Virus record (IMG/VR): IMGVR_UViG_3300028196_001342
Location: 1 to 41,993 of that record
Strand: one strand, 5' to 3'
From: a virus
DNA length: 41,993 bases
In this document: one piece after another, positions 22,800-30,585 of the stretch
How positions within the stretch are numbered: the first letter of the stretch is position 1
Layout of the letters: each line of letters begins with the position of its first letter
Notes under the pieces: model-generated
What the model was told of the DNA's origin: nothing
Seen by the model: only the letters and a program-made list of their open reading frames with translations
The model's database searches: none
Position numbers and translations under genes: made by a program

Positions 22800-23048
22800 T
22801 TACTTTCCTAACTTTGCTTTTAAGGCCGCTCTTTTCTTTTCTAGTATTGCCGCCTGTCTTATTTTTCTACCTAATGGTAATGATTGTATCATTTCGTATG
22901 TTCCGCCTTTTTTGGCTGTCCATTCTACTCTAACTGATTTACTTTTTGTGCTACCTTGGAAAGAGCGTACTGCTTTCCTATAACTCATTTCTTCTTTAGT
23001 TTCTACATTGTCTCCGTCGTAGAAAGTATATGTTCTCATTTTGGCCAT
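22800..23048 (-). CDS. Basic hypothetical protein, 82 aa
   Basis: It starts MAKMRTYTFYDGDNVETKEE. It has a basic, strand-rich centre (SKSVRVEWTAKKGGTYEMI) and a helical Lys/Ala-rich tail (AAILEKKRAALKAKLGK). Its ATG overlaps the upstream stop as TAATG. No family is recognised. Confidence 0.72.
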   Translation of the reverse strand: MAKMRTYTFYDGDNVETKEEMSYRKAVRSFQGSTKSKSVRVEWTAKKGGTYEMIQSLPLGRKIRQAAILEKKRAALKAKLGK

Positions 23049-23242
23049 TATTCTATCTCCGTTCTTACAATATGTTTTCGTAAGGCTCTAACTAGTTCTT
23101 CAATTTTATCTACTACAGATATCATATCTTTATCTGTAATATATTTTTGTTTTTCTCTTAACTTGTCATAGTCTTTAAGAGGTATAGTTACTGTACTTTG
23201 TTCATTTTCAAATGTTTTATCAACTGATCTATCATCTGTCAT
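23048..23242 (-). CDS. Hypothetical protein, 64 aa, first gene of a minus-strand operon
   Basis: The protein has a TVTIPLKDYDKLREK segment that resembles the beta-strand plus helix start of small DNA-binding antitoxin-like proteins, then a helical tail with ISVVDKIEELVRALRK. That resemblance is weak and I do not claim it. GGAGAG lies before the ATG. It is divergent from the tmRNA promoter about 85 bases away. Confidence 0.7.
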   Translation of the reverse strand: MTDDRSVDKTFENEQSTVTIPLKDYDKLREKQKYITDKDMISVVDKIEELVRALRKHIVRTEIE

Positions 23243-23327
23243 AACTCTCCATTGTTAATATTGAGTATTTTCTTGAGCATTAGTTATTACGTAATAGATG
23301 CACACTAATAGATTCTGAAGAAAAAGG

Positions 23328-23356
23328 TTGACTTTTTGGTTAAAAGATAGTATAAC
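23328..23356 (+). promoter_or_regulatory. Sigma70-like promoter of the tmRNA gene
   Basis: TTGACT (23328-23333), 17 bases, TATAAC (23351-23356). Transcription should start near 23363, just upstream of the acceptor piece. Confidence 0.75.
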
Positions 23357-23363
23357 TATATTA

Positions 23364-23426
23364 TGTAACGTTGAAGCAATTCAAACGCTATTCAGGACCC
23401 CGGGGCGGTACCGGGCGACTCCACCA
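23364..23426 (+). ncRNA. ssrA: tmRNA acceptor piece (permuted ssrA)
   Basis: In permuted ssrA genes the acceptor half comes first. Here the T arm is a perfect 5-bp stem, CCCGG (23399-23403) with CCGGG (23411-23415), around the 7-base loop GGCGGTA. The acceptor strand CGACTCC (23416-23422), discriminator A and an encoded CCA (23424-23426) follow. CGACTCC pairs over seven positions (one G-U) with GGGGTCG at 23456-23462 of the coding piece. CTATT near 23389-23393 can pair with AATAG in the coding piece as part of helix P2. The 5' end is estimated from the promoter. Confidence 0.9.
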
Positions 23427-23455
23427 TAAACACATTTACTGAGTGTGCTTATGAT
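23427..23455 (+). other. Intervening segment of the permuted tmRNA precursor
   Basis: These 29 bases separate the CCA end from the 5' base of the coding piece. They can form a small ACAC/GTGT hairpin. In two-piece tmRNAs this segment is removed by processing enzymes, presumably host RNases here. Confidence 0.75.
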
Positions 23456-23640
23456 GGGGTCGAAATAGGATCGACTGGTAGTTAATAGAGTTAGTGGAGT
23501 TACCCGGATCTAAGCACGGTTATCGCGAAGAAAACTTATAATTGCAAATGACAATTATGCGCCAGAAATGGCATTAGCGGCCTAGTTTAGGCACGTAGGG
23601 GTTGGCAACTTACCTGGCAACAGAAAAGTTGCGTACTATA
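23456..23640 (+). ncRNA. ssrA: tmRNA coding piece with tag ANDNYAPEMALAA
   Basis: It begins with the tmRNA 5' signature GGGGTCGAAATAGGATCGAC. The resume codon GCA at 23544 opens a 13-codon frame, ANDNYAPEMALAA, ending in TAG at 23583-23585. The tag has the usual ANDNYA start and the ALAA end recognised by ClpX and ClpA. Downstream, GCAACTT (23605-23611) pairs with AAGTTGC (23626-23632), consistent with a pseudoknot region. The 3' end is not sharply visible; 23640 is an estimate. Two-piece tmRNAs are typical of alphaproteobacteria, so the gene was probably taken from such a host. Confidence 0.9.
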
Positions 23641-23765
23641 GAGAGCAATATAAATAATAGTGTATATACAAAAGCACCTTTAACTATAACAAAAAGAACA
23701 CAGTATAGAACGGACTCTATCCACGCCGTAGGCGACATTACATTTAAAACAAGTATATTTAAAAG
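23641..23765 (+). other. Unassigned 3' part of the tmRNA transcript
   Basis: Between the visible pseudoknot and the terminator lie about 125 bases with no frame. They contain a TATAAATA at 23649-23656 and a CGCC/GGCG mini-hairpin near 23728-23739. This could be further tmRNA structure, a trimmed 3' trailer or a separate small RNA. Confidence 0.35.
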
Positions 23766-23799
23766 ATAGGAGTGTTGGAAACAATGCTCCTATTCTTTT
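23766..23799 (+). terminator. Terminator of the tmRNA transcript
   Basis: A 12-bp stem (23766-23777 with 23782-23793, two G-U pairs) is closed by a GAAA tetraloop and followed by CTTTT. Confidence 0.88.
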
Positions 23800-23805
23800 A
23801 TCAAC

Positions 23806-23813
23806 GGTAAATA
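23806..23813 (+). promoter_or_regulatory. Late promoter-like motif GGTAAATA
   Basis: It lies 22 bases before the repeat tail fibre ATG, with AAGGAG between them. Confidence 0.4.
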
Positions 23814-23834
23814 CAGTAAGGAGAACCATAAAAT

Positions 23835-26800
23835 ATGTCAGTAAAAGTAATCGATTCATTCCGTATAATGGCCTTTCAAAAAGCCGGGTCTAGCGTAGGG
23901 CAAGTAGTTGCAGACGCAGACAATGACACACTTACGGTAATTGGAGGCCCAGGAGTTAATTTTACTGTTGATTCAAACTCAGATGCTGTTACATTAAGTC
24001 TACAAAGTGCAGAAGATATTGTTGCTAGTGCTATTGGTAGAGTTGAATTACGTGCAGATGATAGTACAGTTAGAATTGTACAAGGTGGTGAGAACTTAGG
24101 TATACTAGGTGACAGTGGAGTAATTAGTACTGCTTCAAATGCTGAAGGTGATATTACTATAAGTGCTAACACTGACCTATCACAATACAACAATGCAACA
24201 TCGGCTTTTATTACTGACGTTAGTGGAGACAATTTAGGCACACTTACTGATGTTAATATAACAAGTATTGCTGACAATGAATTATTACAATATGATACAG
24301 GTACCGGTGCTTGGATCAATCAAACAATTACAGAAGCAGGATTTGCCGCAGTAGCAACTAGTGGTGGATACGGAGATTTAACAGGCAGACCAAACATTAC
24401 ATTTGACGGAGACATGAGTGGTAACACTGGTGGAGCCATTGCCGCAAACGCAAGTACAGTTACACTTACTCTTGACACAATAAACTCCAACGTTGGAACA
24501 TTTAATACTGTAACGGTAAATGCTAAAGGACTAGTTACAAGTGCTGTTAATACTGCATTCGCAACAGTAGCAACGTCAGGTGACTATGCAGACTTAACTA
24601 ATAGACCAAGTCTAGCAGGAACATACAAATGGAACATTGCAGATGATGCTTCTGCAAGTTATCAAGTATCAACAGATTCAACAATACAAATTTTAGGTGC
24701 TAACAGTATTTCAACAAGTGTTAACACAGGTACTGGTGCACTTACTATTACAGGACCTGCTAACGTTTCAGACCTTACAAACGACACAGGATTTATTACT
24801 GCAAGTTCATCAGATACACTAGTAAACAAATCAGGTAACATTACTCAGTGGACAAACAATGCAGGGTATGTTACACTTGCAGATATTCCAAATAACTTTA
24901 CATTGAATGTAGGTGCAGACGATTCAACCATGCGTGACATTAATGCAGGTGAAGGTTTTAAAATACTTGGTGGTACAAATATTACAACAGCAAGTGATGC
25001 TGAAGGCAATATTACAATTACAGGTCCAACATTAACTACATACCAACAAGCAATAGCAACAGCAGGTAACACAGGTACAGGTAGTATTGGTGTAGGCGAT
25101 ACATTTACAGTACTAGGAACAACAGGACAAATTAAAGTTGATGCGGCGGGATTTGCTTTATCAATAAGTTTAGAAAATTTAATTAACACAGATTTAAAAG
25201 GTTCAGTATTTGCAGATGACAGTACATTACTTGTTGACGGTGTAAGTGGATCAATACCTTACAGTGTTTTAAGCGGAGCACCTACAACAGTTAGTTCATT
25301 TACTAACGATAGCAACTTTGTTTCTAGTGGTGCAAACATTACAGAATTTACAAACAATGCAGGTTACGTAACAGCCGACCAAGTAGGATCAACATATAAT
25401 TTCCGTATAGGTGCAGATGATAGTACAATGCGTACAATCAATGCAGGTGAAGATGTTAAAGTTTTAGGCGGAACTGCAATTACAACAGCAAGTGATGCTG
25501 AAGGCAATATTACAATTACAGGTGTAGCACAAGACTTTACTTGGGGTAGTGTTACAGGGACACCGACTACACTTACAGGCTATGGTATCACAGACGCTTA
25601 TACACAAGCACAAGTAGACGTTAAGGTAGCGGCAGTACTAGACAGTGCCCCTGAACAATTAAACACTCTAAATGAATTGGCCGCGGCACTTAATGACGAT
25701 GGAAACTTCGCAACAACAGTTACAAGCAGATTTACAAGTATTGAAAACAACTTGTTTAGCATTGGAGCAGATGACTCTACAATGCGTGTTGTTAAACAAA
25801 GCGAAAACATTAAGATACTTGGAGGAACAAACTTAACAACTTCAAGTGATGCTGAAGGAAACATAACTGTAAACTTTGTCAATCCAGGTTACATTACCTC
25901 AGGTTTAGAAACAGGCAACAATGTAAGTGAACTTGTAAACGATGCAGGGTATATTTCACAACTGTTTGTAACAGGTGATGATAGCACAGTTAGAACAGTA
26001 GTCAAAGACGAAACAATTAAGTTTGCTGGTACAGGTAACATTACAACTACAACCGATGCAGAAGGTAACATTACTATCGACGGTGGCAATGAAGCAATTA
26101 CATTGTTTGGTGATGTAACAGGTACTGGTACAACATCAATAAACGTTTCACTTGCTGACAGTCCTATTGCTCCAGGTACATATAATAGAATTACATTTGA
26201 TACAAAAGGGATTGCACAAAGTGGTACACTAGTTGACTACTTAACTGACGGTTCTAATATTAGTAGATTAACTAATGACGCAGGTTACTTAACAAACGAA
26301 CAAGCAATTAACTTTAATATTGTTGGTGATGATTCAACAGGCTTTAACATGGCTAACCAAGGTACTTTCCAATTTTTAGGTACTAACGGTGTTACGGTTA
26401 CTGCCGCACAAGACCAAACTACACCAACTGTTACTATTGACGGAACAAGTTTCCTACAAGCAAGTGACAATATAAGTGTTCTTACAAATGATTCAGGTTA
26501 CTACAAAGCAGGTGATTCTATACTTGGTAACTTTACTGGTAGTGTGTTTAGTGATAACTCTACTCTAGTACTTGACGGCTTAACAGGACAACTACATGGT
26601 ACACTTAACGGAATACTTAAAGGTGACGTAAGAGGTAGCGTGTTTGCAGATGATTCTACAATGATCATTGATGGCGGTACAGGTAAAGTAGCAACTGCAC
26701 AACTTGATACATATGCAGAAGGATTACATGATTATACAATTACAGGATCATCAAGCGGAAGTTTAACAACAACTACAGGCTTCCAAAAAATGAGTTACAC

Positions 26801-27122
26801 TAAAATAGGAAACCGTTGTTTCATTAGTGGTAAACTACAAACGTCAAACGGACAGGCATTACCATCAGGTGATATAAGAATTAGTCTTCCATTTGCATGT
26901 GCTGACTTAACTGATCAAGGCGGACAAACAGGATTTCCAATTATGCTGTATAACGTATCTGGATTTAGTGGAGGTGTTACAGTACATGCTCAAATTGAAG
27001 AAAGTAATTCATTCTTTACTATTGTCACAGTAGACGCTAACGGAACGGACAGTACACAATCTTTTAGTGATATCTCCAATAGTGGTATGGAAATTTTAAT
27101 TAACGGCCACTATCCCGTATAA
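23835..27122 (+). CDS. Repeat-rich tail fibre protein, 1095 aa
   Basis: The chain is built from imperfect repeats of about 40 residues centred on GADDSTMRxxxxGExxKxLGG and xITTASDAEGNITITG. At least six clear copies occur, alternating with linkers of the type NNAGYVT or NDSGY and with shorter GSVFADDST units. A non-repeated beta-rich domain forms the last 130 residues (from about GLHDYTITGS). It is almost free of cysteine. Such modular Thr/Gly/Asp-rich chains are long tail fibres, with receptor binding expected at the C-terminal head. AAGGAG precedes the ATG. Confidence 0.87.
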   Translation: MSVKVIDSFRIMAFQKAGSSVGQVVADADNDTLTVIGGPGVNFTVDSNSDAVTLSLQSAEDIVASAIGRVELRADDSTVRIVQGGENLGILGDSGVISTASNAEGDITISANTDLSQYNNATSAFITDVSGDNLGTLTDVNITSIADNELLQYDTGTGAWINQTITEAGFAAVATSGGYGDLTGRPNITFDGDMSGNTGGAIAANASTVTLTLDTINSNVGTFNTVTVNAKGLVTSAVNTAFATVATSGDYADLTNRPSLAGTYKWNIADDASASYQVSTDSTIQILGANSISTSVNTGTGALTITGPANVSDLTNDTGFITASSSDTLVNKSGNITQWTNNAGYVTLADIPNNFTLNVGADDSTMRDINAGEGFKILGGTNITTASDAEGNITITGPTLTTYQQAIATAGNTGTGSIGVGDTFTVLGTTGQIKVDAAGFALSISLENLINTDLKGSVFADDSTLLVDGVSGSIPYSVLSGAPTTVSSFTNDSNFVSSGANITEFTNNAGYVTADQVGSTYNFRIGADDSTMRTINAGEDVKVLGGTAITTASDAEGNITITGVAQDFTWGSVTGTPTTLTGYGITDAYTQAQVDVKVAAVLDSAPEQLNTLNELAAALNDDGNFATTVTSRFTSIENNLFSIGADDSTMRVVKQSENIKILGGTNLTTSSDAEGNITVNFVNPGYITSGLETGNNVSELVNDAGYISQLFVTGDDSTVRTVVKDETIKFAGTGNITTTTDAEGNITIDGGNEAITLFGDVTGTGTTSINVSLADSPIAPGTYNRITFDTKGIAQSGTLVDYLTDGSNISRLTNDAGYLTNEQAINFNIVGDDSTGFNMANQGTFQFLGTNGVTVTAAQDQTTPTVTIDGTSFLQASDNISVLTNDSGYYKAGDSILGNFTGSVFSDNSTLVLDGLTGQLHGTLNGILKGDVRGSVFADDSTMIIDGGTGKVATAQLDTYAEGLHDYTITGSSSGSLTTTTGFQKMSYTKIGNRCFISGKLQTSNGQALPSGDIRISLPFACADLTDQGGQTGFPIMLYNVSGFSGGVTVHAQIEESNSFFTIVTVDANGTDSTQSFSDISNSGMEILINGHYPV

Positions 27123-27128
27123 TAAATA
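27121..27128 (+). promoter_or_regulatory. Late promoter-like motif AATAAATA
   Basis: The motif overlaps the tail-fibre stop codon and precedes the gene at 27182 by about 55 bases. Confidence 0.4.
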
Positions 27129-27181
27129 CACATACACTAAGGCAACTTAGGCACAAAGGCATATAAAAGGAGAATCAAGGC

Positions 27182-27670
27182 ATGAAAGCAAATCTATCTT
27201 CGTCCAATCTGGACAATAAATCCAATTACGAACACAAAGTGGTAAAATTGGTAAAATCTACAATTGACAAAACCTCTGAAGCAGTGTATTATAATACTAA
27301 TACTGGTAAAACTGGTATTATTAAAACTAATGGCTCAAGGAGGCAAAACACAATGGCTAAAAGTATAGAGGTACTTGAAAACATCAAGACGATCTGCCGC
27401 AATGAATGGGGCAACGAATCGGTGTATGAAGGACCGTCAGGCAAATATAAATGGGAAGTAGGCAGAGACACAGGCAATGGTATAATCAACGGCGTTGTAC
27501 GTAAATTTGTTGCAGAAGACAAAGACGGCAATGAGATTTACACAGTAGCAGGTAGTTTCAAAATCAATAACGACGGTGAAGTATCACGTTGGACAGGGTT
27601 ACCGAGACGATTCCAAAAAGAAGCAAGTGAACTAGCAAAATTAACAAACGGTCATACTAACGGAGACTAA
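27182..27670 (+). CDS. Hypothetical protein with two possible starts, 162 or 105 aa
   Basis: The ATG at 27182 follows AAGGAG at nine bases. A second in-frame ATG at 27353 follows a stronger AAGGAGG at eight bases and gives the 105-residue protein MAKSIEVLENIKTICRNEWG. The first 57 residues are Asn/Ser/Thr-rich and low complexity, while the rest is a compact domain (SGKYKWEVGRDTGNGIING, DKDGNEIYTVAGSFKI). The short form may be the core protein and the long form an isoform. No function is recognised. Confidence 0.72.
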   Translation: MKANLSSSNLDNKSNYEHKVVKLVKSTIDKTSEAVYYNTNTGKTGIIKTNGSRRQNTMAKSIEVLENIKTICRNEWGNESVYEGPSGKYKWEVGRDTGNGIINGVVRKFVAEDKDGNEIYTVAGSFKINNDGEVSRWTGLPRRFQKEASELAKLTNGHTNGD

Positions 27671-27671
27671 A

Positions 27672-27866
27672 ATGCAGTTTAAAGAGGCTTGTTGGAGAAT
27701 GCCCAAGGAGGACCGTATGGCGCTTTGGATGAAACGAATAGAAAGTGTTGACACAGTGCTTGAAACAGCAAACACAGGCTGGCAACTAAACTATTGGGGA
27801 AGTGTCCGAAGACAACTTGTATATCAACTATCACTGTTAAGCAACGATAAAGTTTATGAAAAATAA
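27672..27866 (+). CDS. Small hypothetical protein, 64 aa
   Basis: The protein is helical, Trp- and Arg-containing (MQFKEACWRMPKEDRMALWM). Its ATG lies one base after the previous stop, and its end overlaps the muramidase ATG by 11 bases, so it is inserted in a tight late operon. No family is recognised. Confidence 0.72.
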   Translation: MQFKEACWRMPKEDRMALWMKRIESVDTVLETANTGWQLNYWGSVRRQLVYQLSLLSNDKVYEK

Positions 27867-28503
27867 ATTTAAAAAGTTCTTACCAACATTATTCAGATAC
27901 ACAATAGTAATCACTATTATTGGAGTAGCGTATATATACGGAACTTGGCGTCCTAACAATATTGTAAAGAACAAGATCATTCACACAGTTGAAGCAGATG
28001 TAGTCGAAACTGCACACAGTTTTGGTTTACATGAACCTTCGTTCGAATACAATAATGACGAATCATTTATTTCATCTTTAAAAACTTGTATTGATTATAT
28101 CAATTTTAAAACTGCACCAAGGCAAAGAATACCAAGTGCTATTATAATAAGCATGGCAGGAATTGAATCCGCTTGGGGTACAAGTAGATTTGCAACAGAA
28201 GGCAATAATCTATTTGGAATAAGAACATGGGATCCAGATGCACCGCAACTCAAACCATTAGAAGTTCCTAATGCTAGATTTGGAGTAAAGGTGTATAAAA
28301 CAAAATGTTCTAGTGTACAGGATATGATTGATACAATTAATAACCATTCTGCATATAAAGACTTTCGTAAAGAAAGAGAAAAACAATATGATAATGGAGA
28401 TTGGGATTACCGAAGATTGTTAGAAAAACTAGATGCTTGGAGTACAAATCCAAAATACGCAGGCATAGTTTTTGATACAATTATAACTAGACAATTACCA
28501 TAA
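27856..28503 (+). CDS. Membrane-anchored GH73-like N-acetylglucosaminidase (endolysin candidate)
   Basis: A basic N-terminus and a single hydrophobic segment (about residues 13-30) are followed by a Bax/FlgJ-type glucosaminidase domain. The motif AGIESAWGTSRFATEGNNLF (101-120) carries the predicted catalytic Glu104 and the typical NNLFGI. The N-terminal segment could act as an uncleaved anchor or a signal-arrest-release sequence, as in some phage endolysins. It would cut peptidoglycan at lysis. Its start lies inside the upstream gene. Confidence 0.85.
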   Translation: MKNKFKKFLPTLFRYTIVITIIGVAYIYGTWRPNNIVKNKIIHTVEADVVETAHSFGLHEPSFEYNNDESFISSLKTCIDYINFKTAPRQRIPSAIIISMAGIESAWGTSRFATEGNNLFGIRTWDPDAPQLKPLEVPNARFGVKVYKTKCSSVQDMIDTINNHSAYKDFRKEREKQYDNGDWDYRRLLEKLDAWSTNPKYAGIVFDTIITRQLP

Positions 28504-28523
28504 ATGGAGTTACAATAACTATT

Positions 28524-28985
28524 ATGACAATGCATCTAGCAAGAGGGTTGACTACTCTCAACACAAAAAAACGTAAGTCTAAAAAAGTTACAGAAGCACA
28601 ACTTAAAAAGTATGAAGTGCAATGGCATCAGCATAACAAAGAAATGCGTCGAAAGCATCTTCATCAGCATCAGTTTGAACAACTAGATGATTATATCGCT
28701 TACTGTAAAGGGCAGTACAAGCCTAAACAAACAAAAGCAGTATCAAGTGTTCCGTGGCAATATTCAAGTCCACAAACAAGAACAACTGAAAACATTCCAA
28801 GTCTTGCATCAAAGGAAAGTTTTGCACCTGCTACTAGAAAAGAATCAATGCAATACACAGGTGAACGCAAACTTGTAGGTATTGCTATGATGCACAAAAG
28901 TAATCTTGTTCCTGTATTTGCGGACGAAGATGATACAACAGGATCTAAACAAGCGACAGAGATCGCACAAATGAGGAGAAACTAA
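28524..28985 (+). CDS. Hypothetical protein, 153 aa
   Basis: The N-terminal half is basic and His/Gln-rich (KYEVQWHQHNKEMRRKHLHQ). A Ser/Thr/Pro/Gln-rich linker follows, then a short terminal domain (ERKLVGIAMMHKSNLVPVF). The ribosome-binding site is weak. It ends one base before the next ATG, so they are coupled. No family is recognised. Confidence 0.7.
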   Translation: MTMHLARGLTTLNTKKRKSKKVTEAQLKKYEVQWHQHNKEMRRKHLHQHQFEQLDDYIAYCKGQYKPKQTKAVSSVPWQYSSPQTRTTENIPSLASKESFAPATRKESMQYTGERKLVGIAMMHKSNLVPVFADEDDTTGSKQATEIAQMRRN

Positions 28986-28986
28986 A

Positions 28987-29223
28987 ATGGCTGACCCAGC
29001 ACTAAAGACATCCAAACTAGCATATCAAATTCTAGGAGATGTAAAAAAAGTATCGCCCAAAGCAGGAGACGTTATTGTTGTAGAACATAAACTTCCGTTA
29101 GCAACAGGTGATAGAATGAAAGTACAAAAGCAATTTCAGAGTTTATTTCCAAATAATACTGTAGTAGTAATGCAGGCAGGAATGGAAATGAAATTAGTCG
29201 GAACTGGTGGAGGACAAGGGTAG
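28987..29223 (+). CDS. Small hypothetical protein, 78 aa
   Basis: It begins MADPALKTSKLAYQILGDVK. The middle reads as alternating strands and one helix (VIVVEHKLPLATGDRMKVQK), and the tail is glycine-rich. A GAGGAG site precedes the ATG. No function is recognised. Confidence 0.72.
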   Translation: MADPALKTSKLAYQILGDVKKVSPKAGDVIVVEHKLPLATGDRMKVQKQFQSLFPNNTVVVMQAGMEMKLVGTGGGQG

Positions 29224-29246
29224 GTTCACTTTGGTAAACTTAACCG

Positions 29247-29274
29247 TTGACAAAACCGGTAATGATGTTATTAT
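29247..29274 (+). promoter_or_regulatory. Sigma70-like promoter before the lipoprotein genes
   Basis: TTGACA (29247-29252), 16 bases, TATTAT (29269-29274). This suggests early expression of the lipoproteins. Confidence 0.55.
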
Positions 29275-29316
29275 GTATATATAGGCTAAACAAACAGGCT
29301 AACAAAGGAGGCAATA

Positions 29317-29805
29317 ATGAAAGGCTTATTTAAAATCGCAGTTGCAGGAGTAATTGCAAGTACACTTGGTGCTTGTTCATCTATGACAACTATCGCAGAA
29401 AGAGACACATATGCACAACCTAAATGGTATGCGTCATGTGCCCAATCAGGAACCGAAGGATACTTTTGGTGGACTAAAGAGTATGCATATGCATGTGGGG
29501 CTGGAGAAAGTATTTTCCAACAAGCCGCAGAAGAGCAGATGTATGCTATTGCAATGAATAATTTTGCAAAACGTATCAACGGTAACGTAAACTCAAAAAC
29601 AGAACTTGAGTTTAAAAACGACAGTAAGACAACTAATACATTTATTTCTTACGTTGTAAAAGATACACCAATTACACAACACATCGAAGAAGATAGAGCA
29701 ACTTATGTATACGCAGGTAAACAATATACTTTCGTAAAACTTAGAATGCCTAAAGATGTATTTGATAGTTTGGTAGCAGAGTCTAAGACACAGAGAACAG
29801 ACTAA
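29317..29805 (+). CDS. Lipoprotein 1, 162 aa
   Basis: A Lys-containing start and hydrophobic segment end in the lipobox LGAC with Cys20; the +2 residue is Ser, which favours sorting to the outer membrane. The mature part has Trp/Tyr-rich and Cys-containing turns (YASCAQSGTEGYFWWTKEYA) and a C-terminal alpha/beta stretch. A strong AAAGGAGG site is present. It is the first of three lipoprotein genes. Possible roles are superinfection exclusion or envelope stabilisation; no family is recognised. Confidence 0.85.
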   Translation: MKGLFKIAVAGVIASTLGACSSMTTIAERDTYAQPKWYASCAQSGTEGYFWWTKEYAYACGAGESIFQQAAEEQMYAIAMNNFAKRINGNVNSKTELEFKNDSKTTNTFISYVVKDTPITQHIEEDRATYVYAGKQYTFVKLRMPKDVFDSLVAESKTQRTD

Positions 29806-30131
29806 TGAGGTGCTTGGTAATCCTATTTGGATTAGCAGTTATGACAGGATGCTCAAGCACTCCTAAGATGGTAGTTGATCAATCACAGTATTGTCATACG
29901 TCAAGTACGAAGATACTGAAAGATAGTACTACTAGTTCTAGTGAAGTGATAGTAGAGTGTACTGACAAACCTAATCCTAAAATGACACTACAAAGTGGCT
30001 TTGATGGTCGCAAGTGTGGATGGGCAAGACAAAGTTATCCTGTTGCAGGAAAATTAACTACAAGTTATACAATGGCTTGTCAACTACAAGATGGGAGTTG
30101 GACTTATGTACCGAACGTTATTGCTCAGTAG
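29805..30131 (+). CDS. Lipoprotein 2, 108 aa
   Basis: The N-terminus MRCLVILFGLAVMTGC ends in a lipobox with Cys16 and +2 Ser. The mature domain contains several more cysteines (YCHTSS, VECTD, RKCGW, MACQ), suggesting disulfides in the periplasm. The start overlaps the lipoprotein 1 stop as TAATG, so the two are coupled. The family is unrecognised. Confidence 0.83.
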   Translation: MRCLVILFGLAVMTGCSSTPKMVVDQSQYCHTSSTKILKDSTTSSSEVIVECTDKPNPKMTLQSGFDGRKCGWARQSYPVAGKLTTSYTMACQLQDGSWTYVPNVIAQ

Positions 30132-30537
30132 TGTACTATTAATTTTAGGTGCATGTTCTTCACACAATTATAATAGTCCTGTAAGTAGCAACATGTCTAT
30201 AAACAGTAAGTACAATCACACAGGTAATAGTGTGTCGACATCTGTTACAAGGATTATAGAAAACACAGTGTGGCGTATGCCACCAGAGGCGGCAAGTAAG
30301 CATACACAATCAATTTACTTTGCTATTAACAACATGACTGATGGCGAATCGATTAATTGGCAAGATGCAAAAAGCAACACATCAGGTAGTGTTAAAATTG
30401 TTATGACAAATACATACGGTGGTTCGTATTGTAGATTACTTAACAGTCAAGTATGGTATGAAACTAAGACTAGAAATTTGAGCGAGTATGCTTGTTCAAC
30501 TAACATGGGAAAGTCTTGGACATTTAGACCATATTAA
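30106..30537 (+). CDS. Lipoprotein 3, 143 aa
   Basis: I chose the ATG at 30106 because it gives the shortest typical lipoprotein signal, MYRTLLLSSVLLILGAC, with Cys17 and +2 Ser. An ATG at 30091 would add five residues. The gene overlaps lipoprotein 2 by 26 bases. The mature part has a Trp-rich segment and two cysteines (GSYCRLL, YACSTN). The resemblance in layout to lipoprotein 2 hints at a shared fold, not demonstrable by eye. Confidence 0.8.
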   Translation: MYRTLLLSSVLLILGACSSHNYNSPVSSNMSINSKYNHTGNSVSTSVTRIIENTVWRMPPEAASKHTQSIYFAINNMTDGESINWQDAKSNTSGSVKIVMTNTYGGSYCRLLNSQVWYETKTRNLSEYACSTNMGKSWTFRPY

Positions 30538-30585
30538 ATAAGTACCAGGTTTACTAACACCAAATATAAGGTTAAATACAAGACT

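Noticed and set aside
23048-23242. Antitoxin of a toxin-antitoxin pair
   Set aside because: The N-terminal strand-helix likeness is weak, and none of the three following genes resembles a known toxin.
23641-23765. A tRNA gene after the tmRNA
   Set aside because: I looked for cloverleaf pairing and a TTC-type T loop. Only a four-pair hairpin is present. I saw no tRNA elsewhere in the window either.
23876-26470. Several minus-strand open frames inside the repeat tail fibre
   Set aside because: They are reflections of the repeated GAT/AGT/ACA-rich sense codons. Their Ser/Val/Pro-rich products have no start signals.
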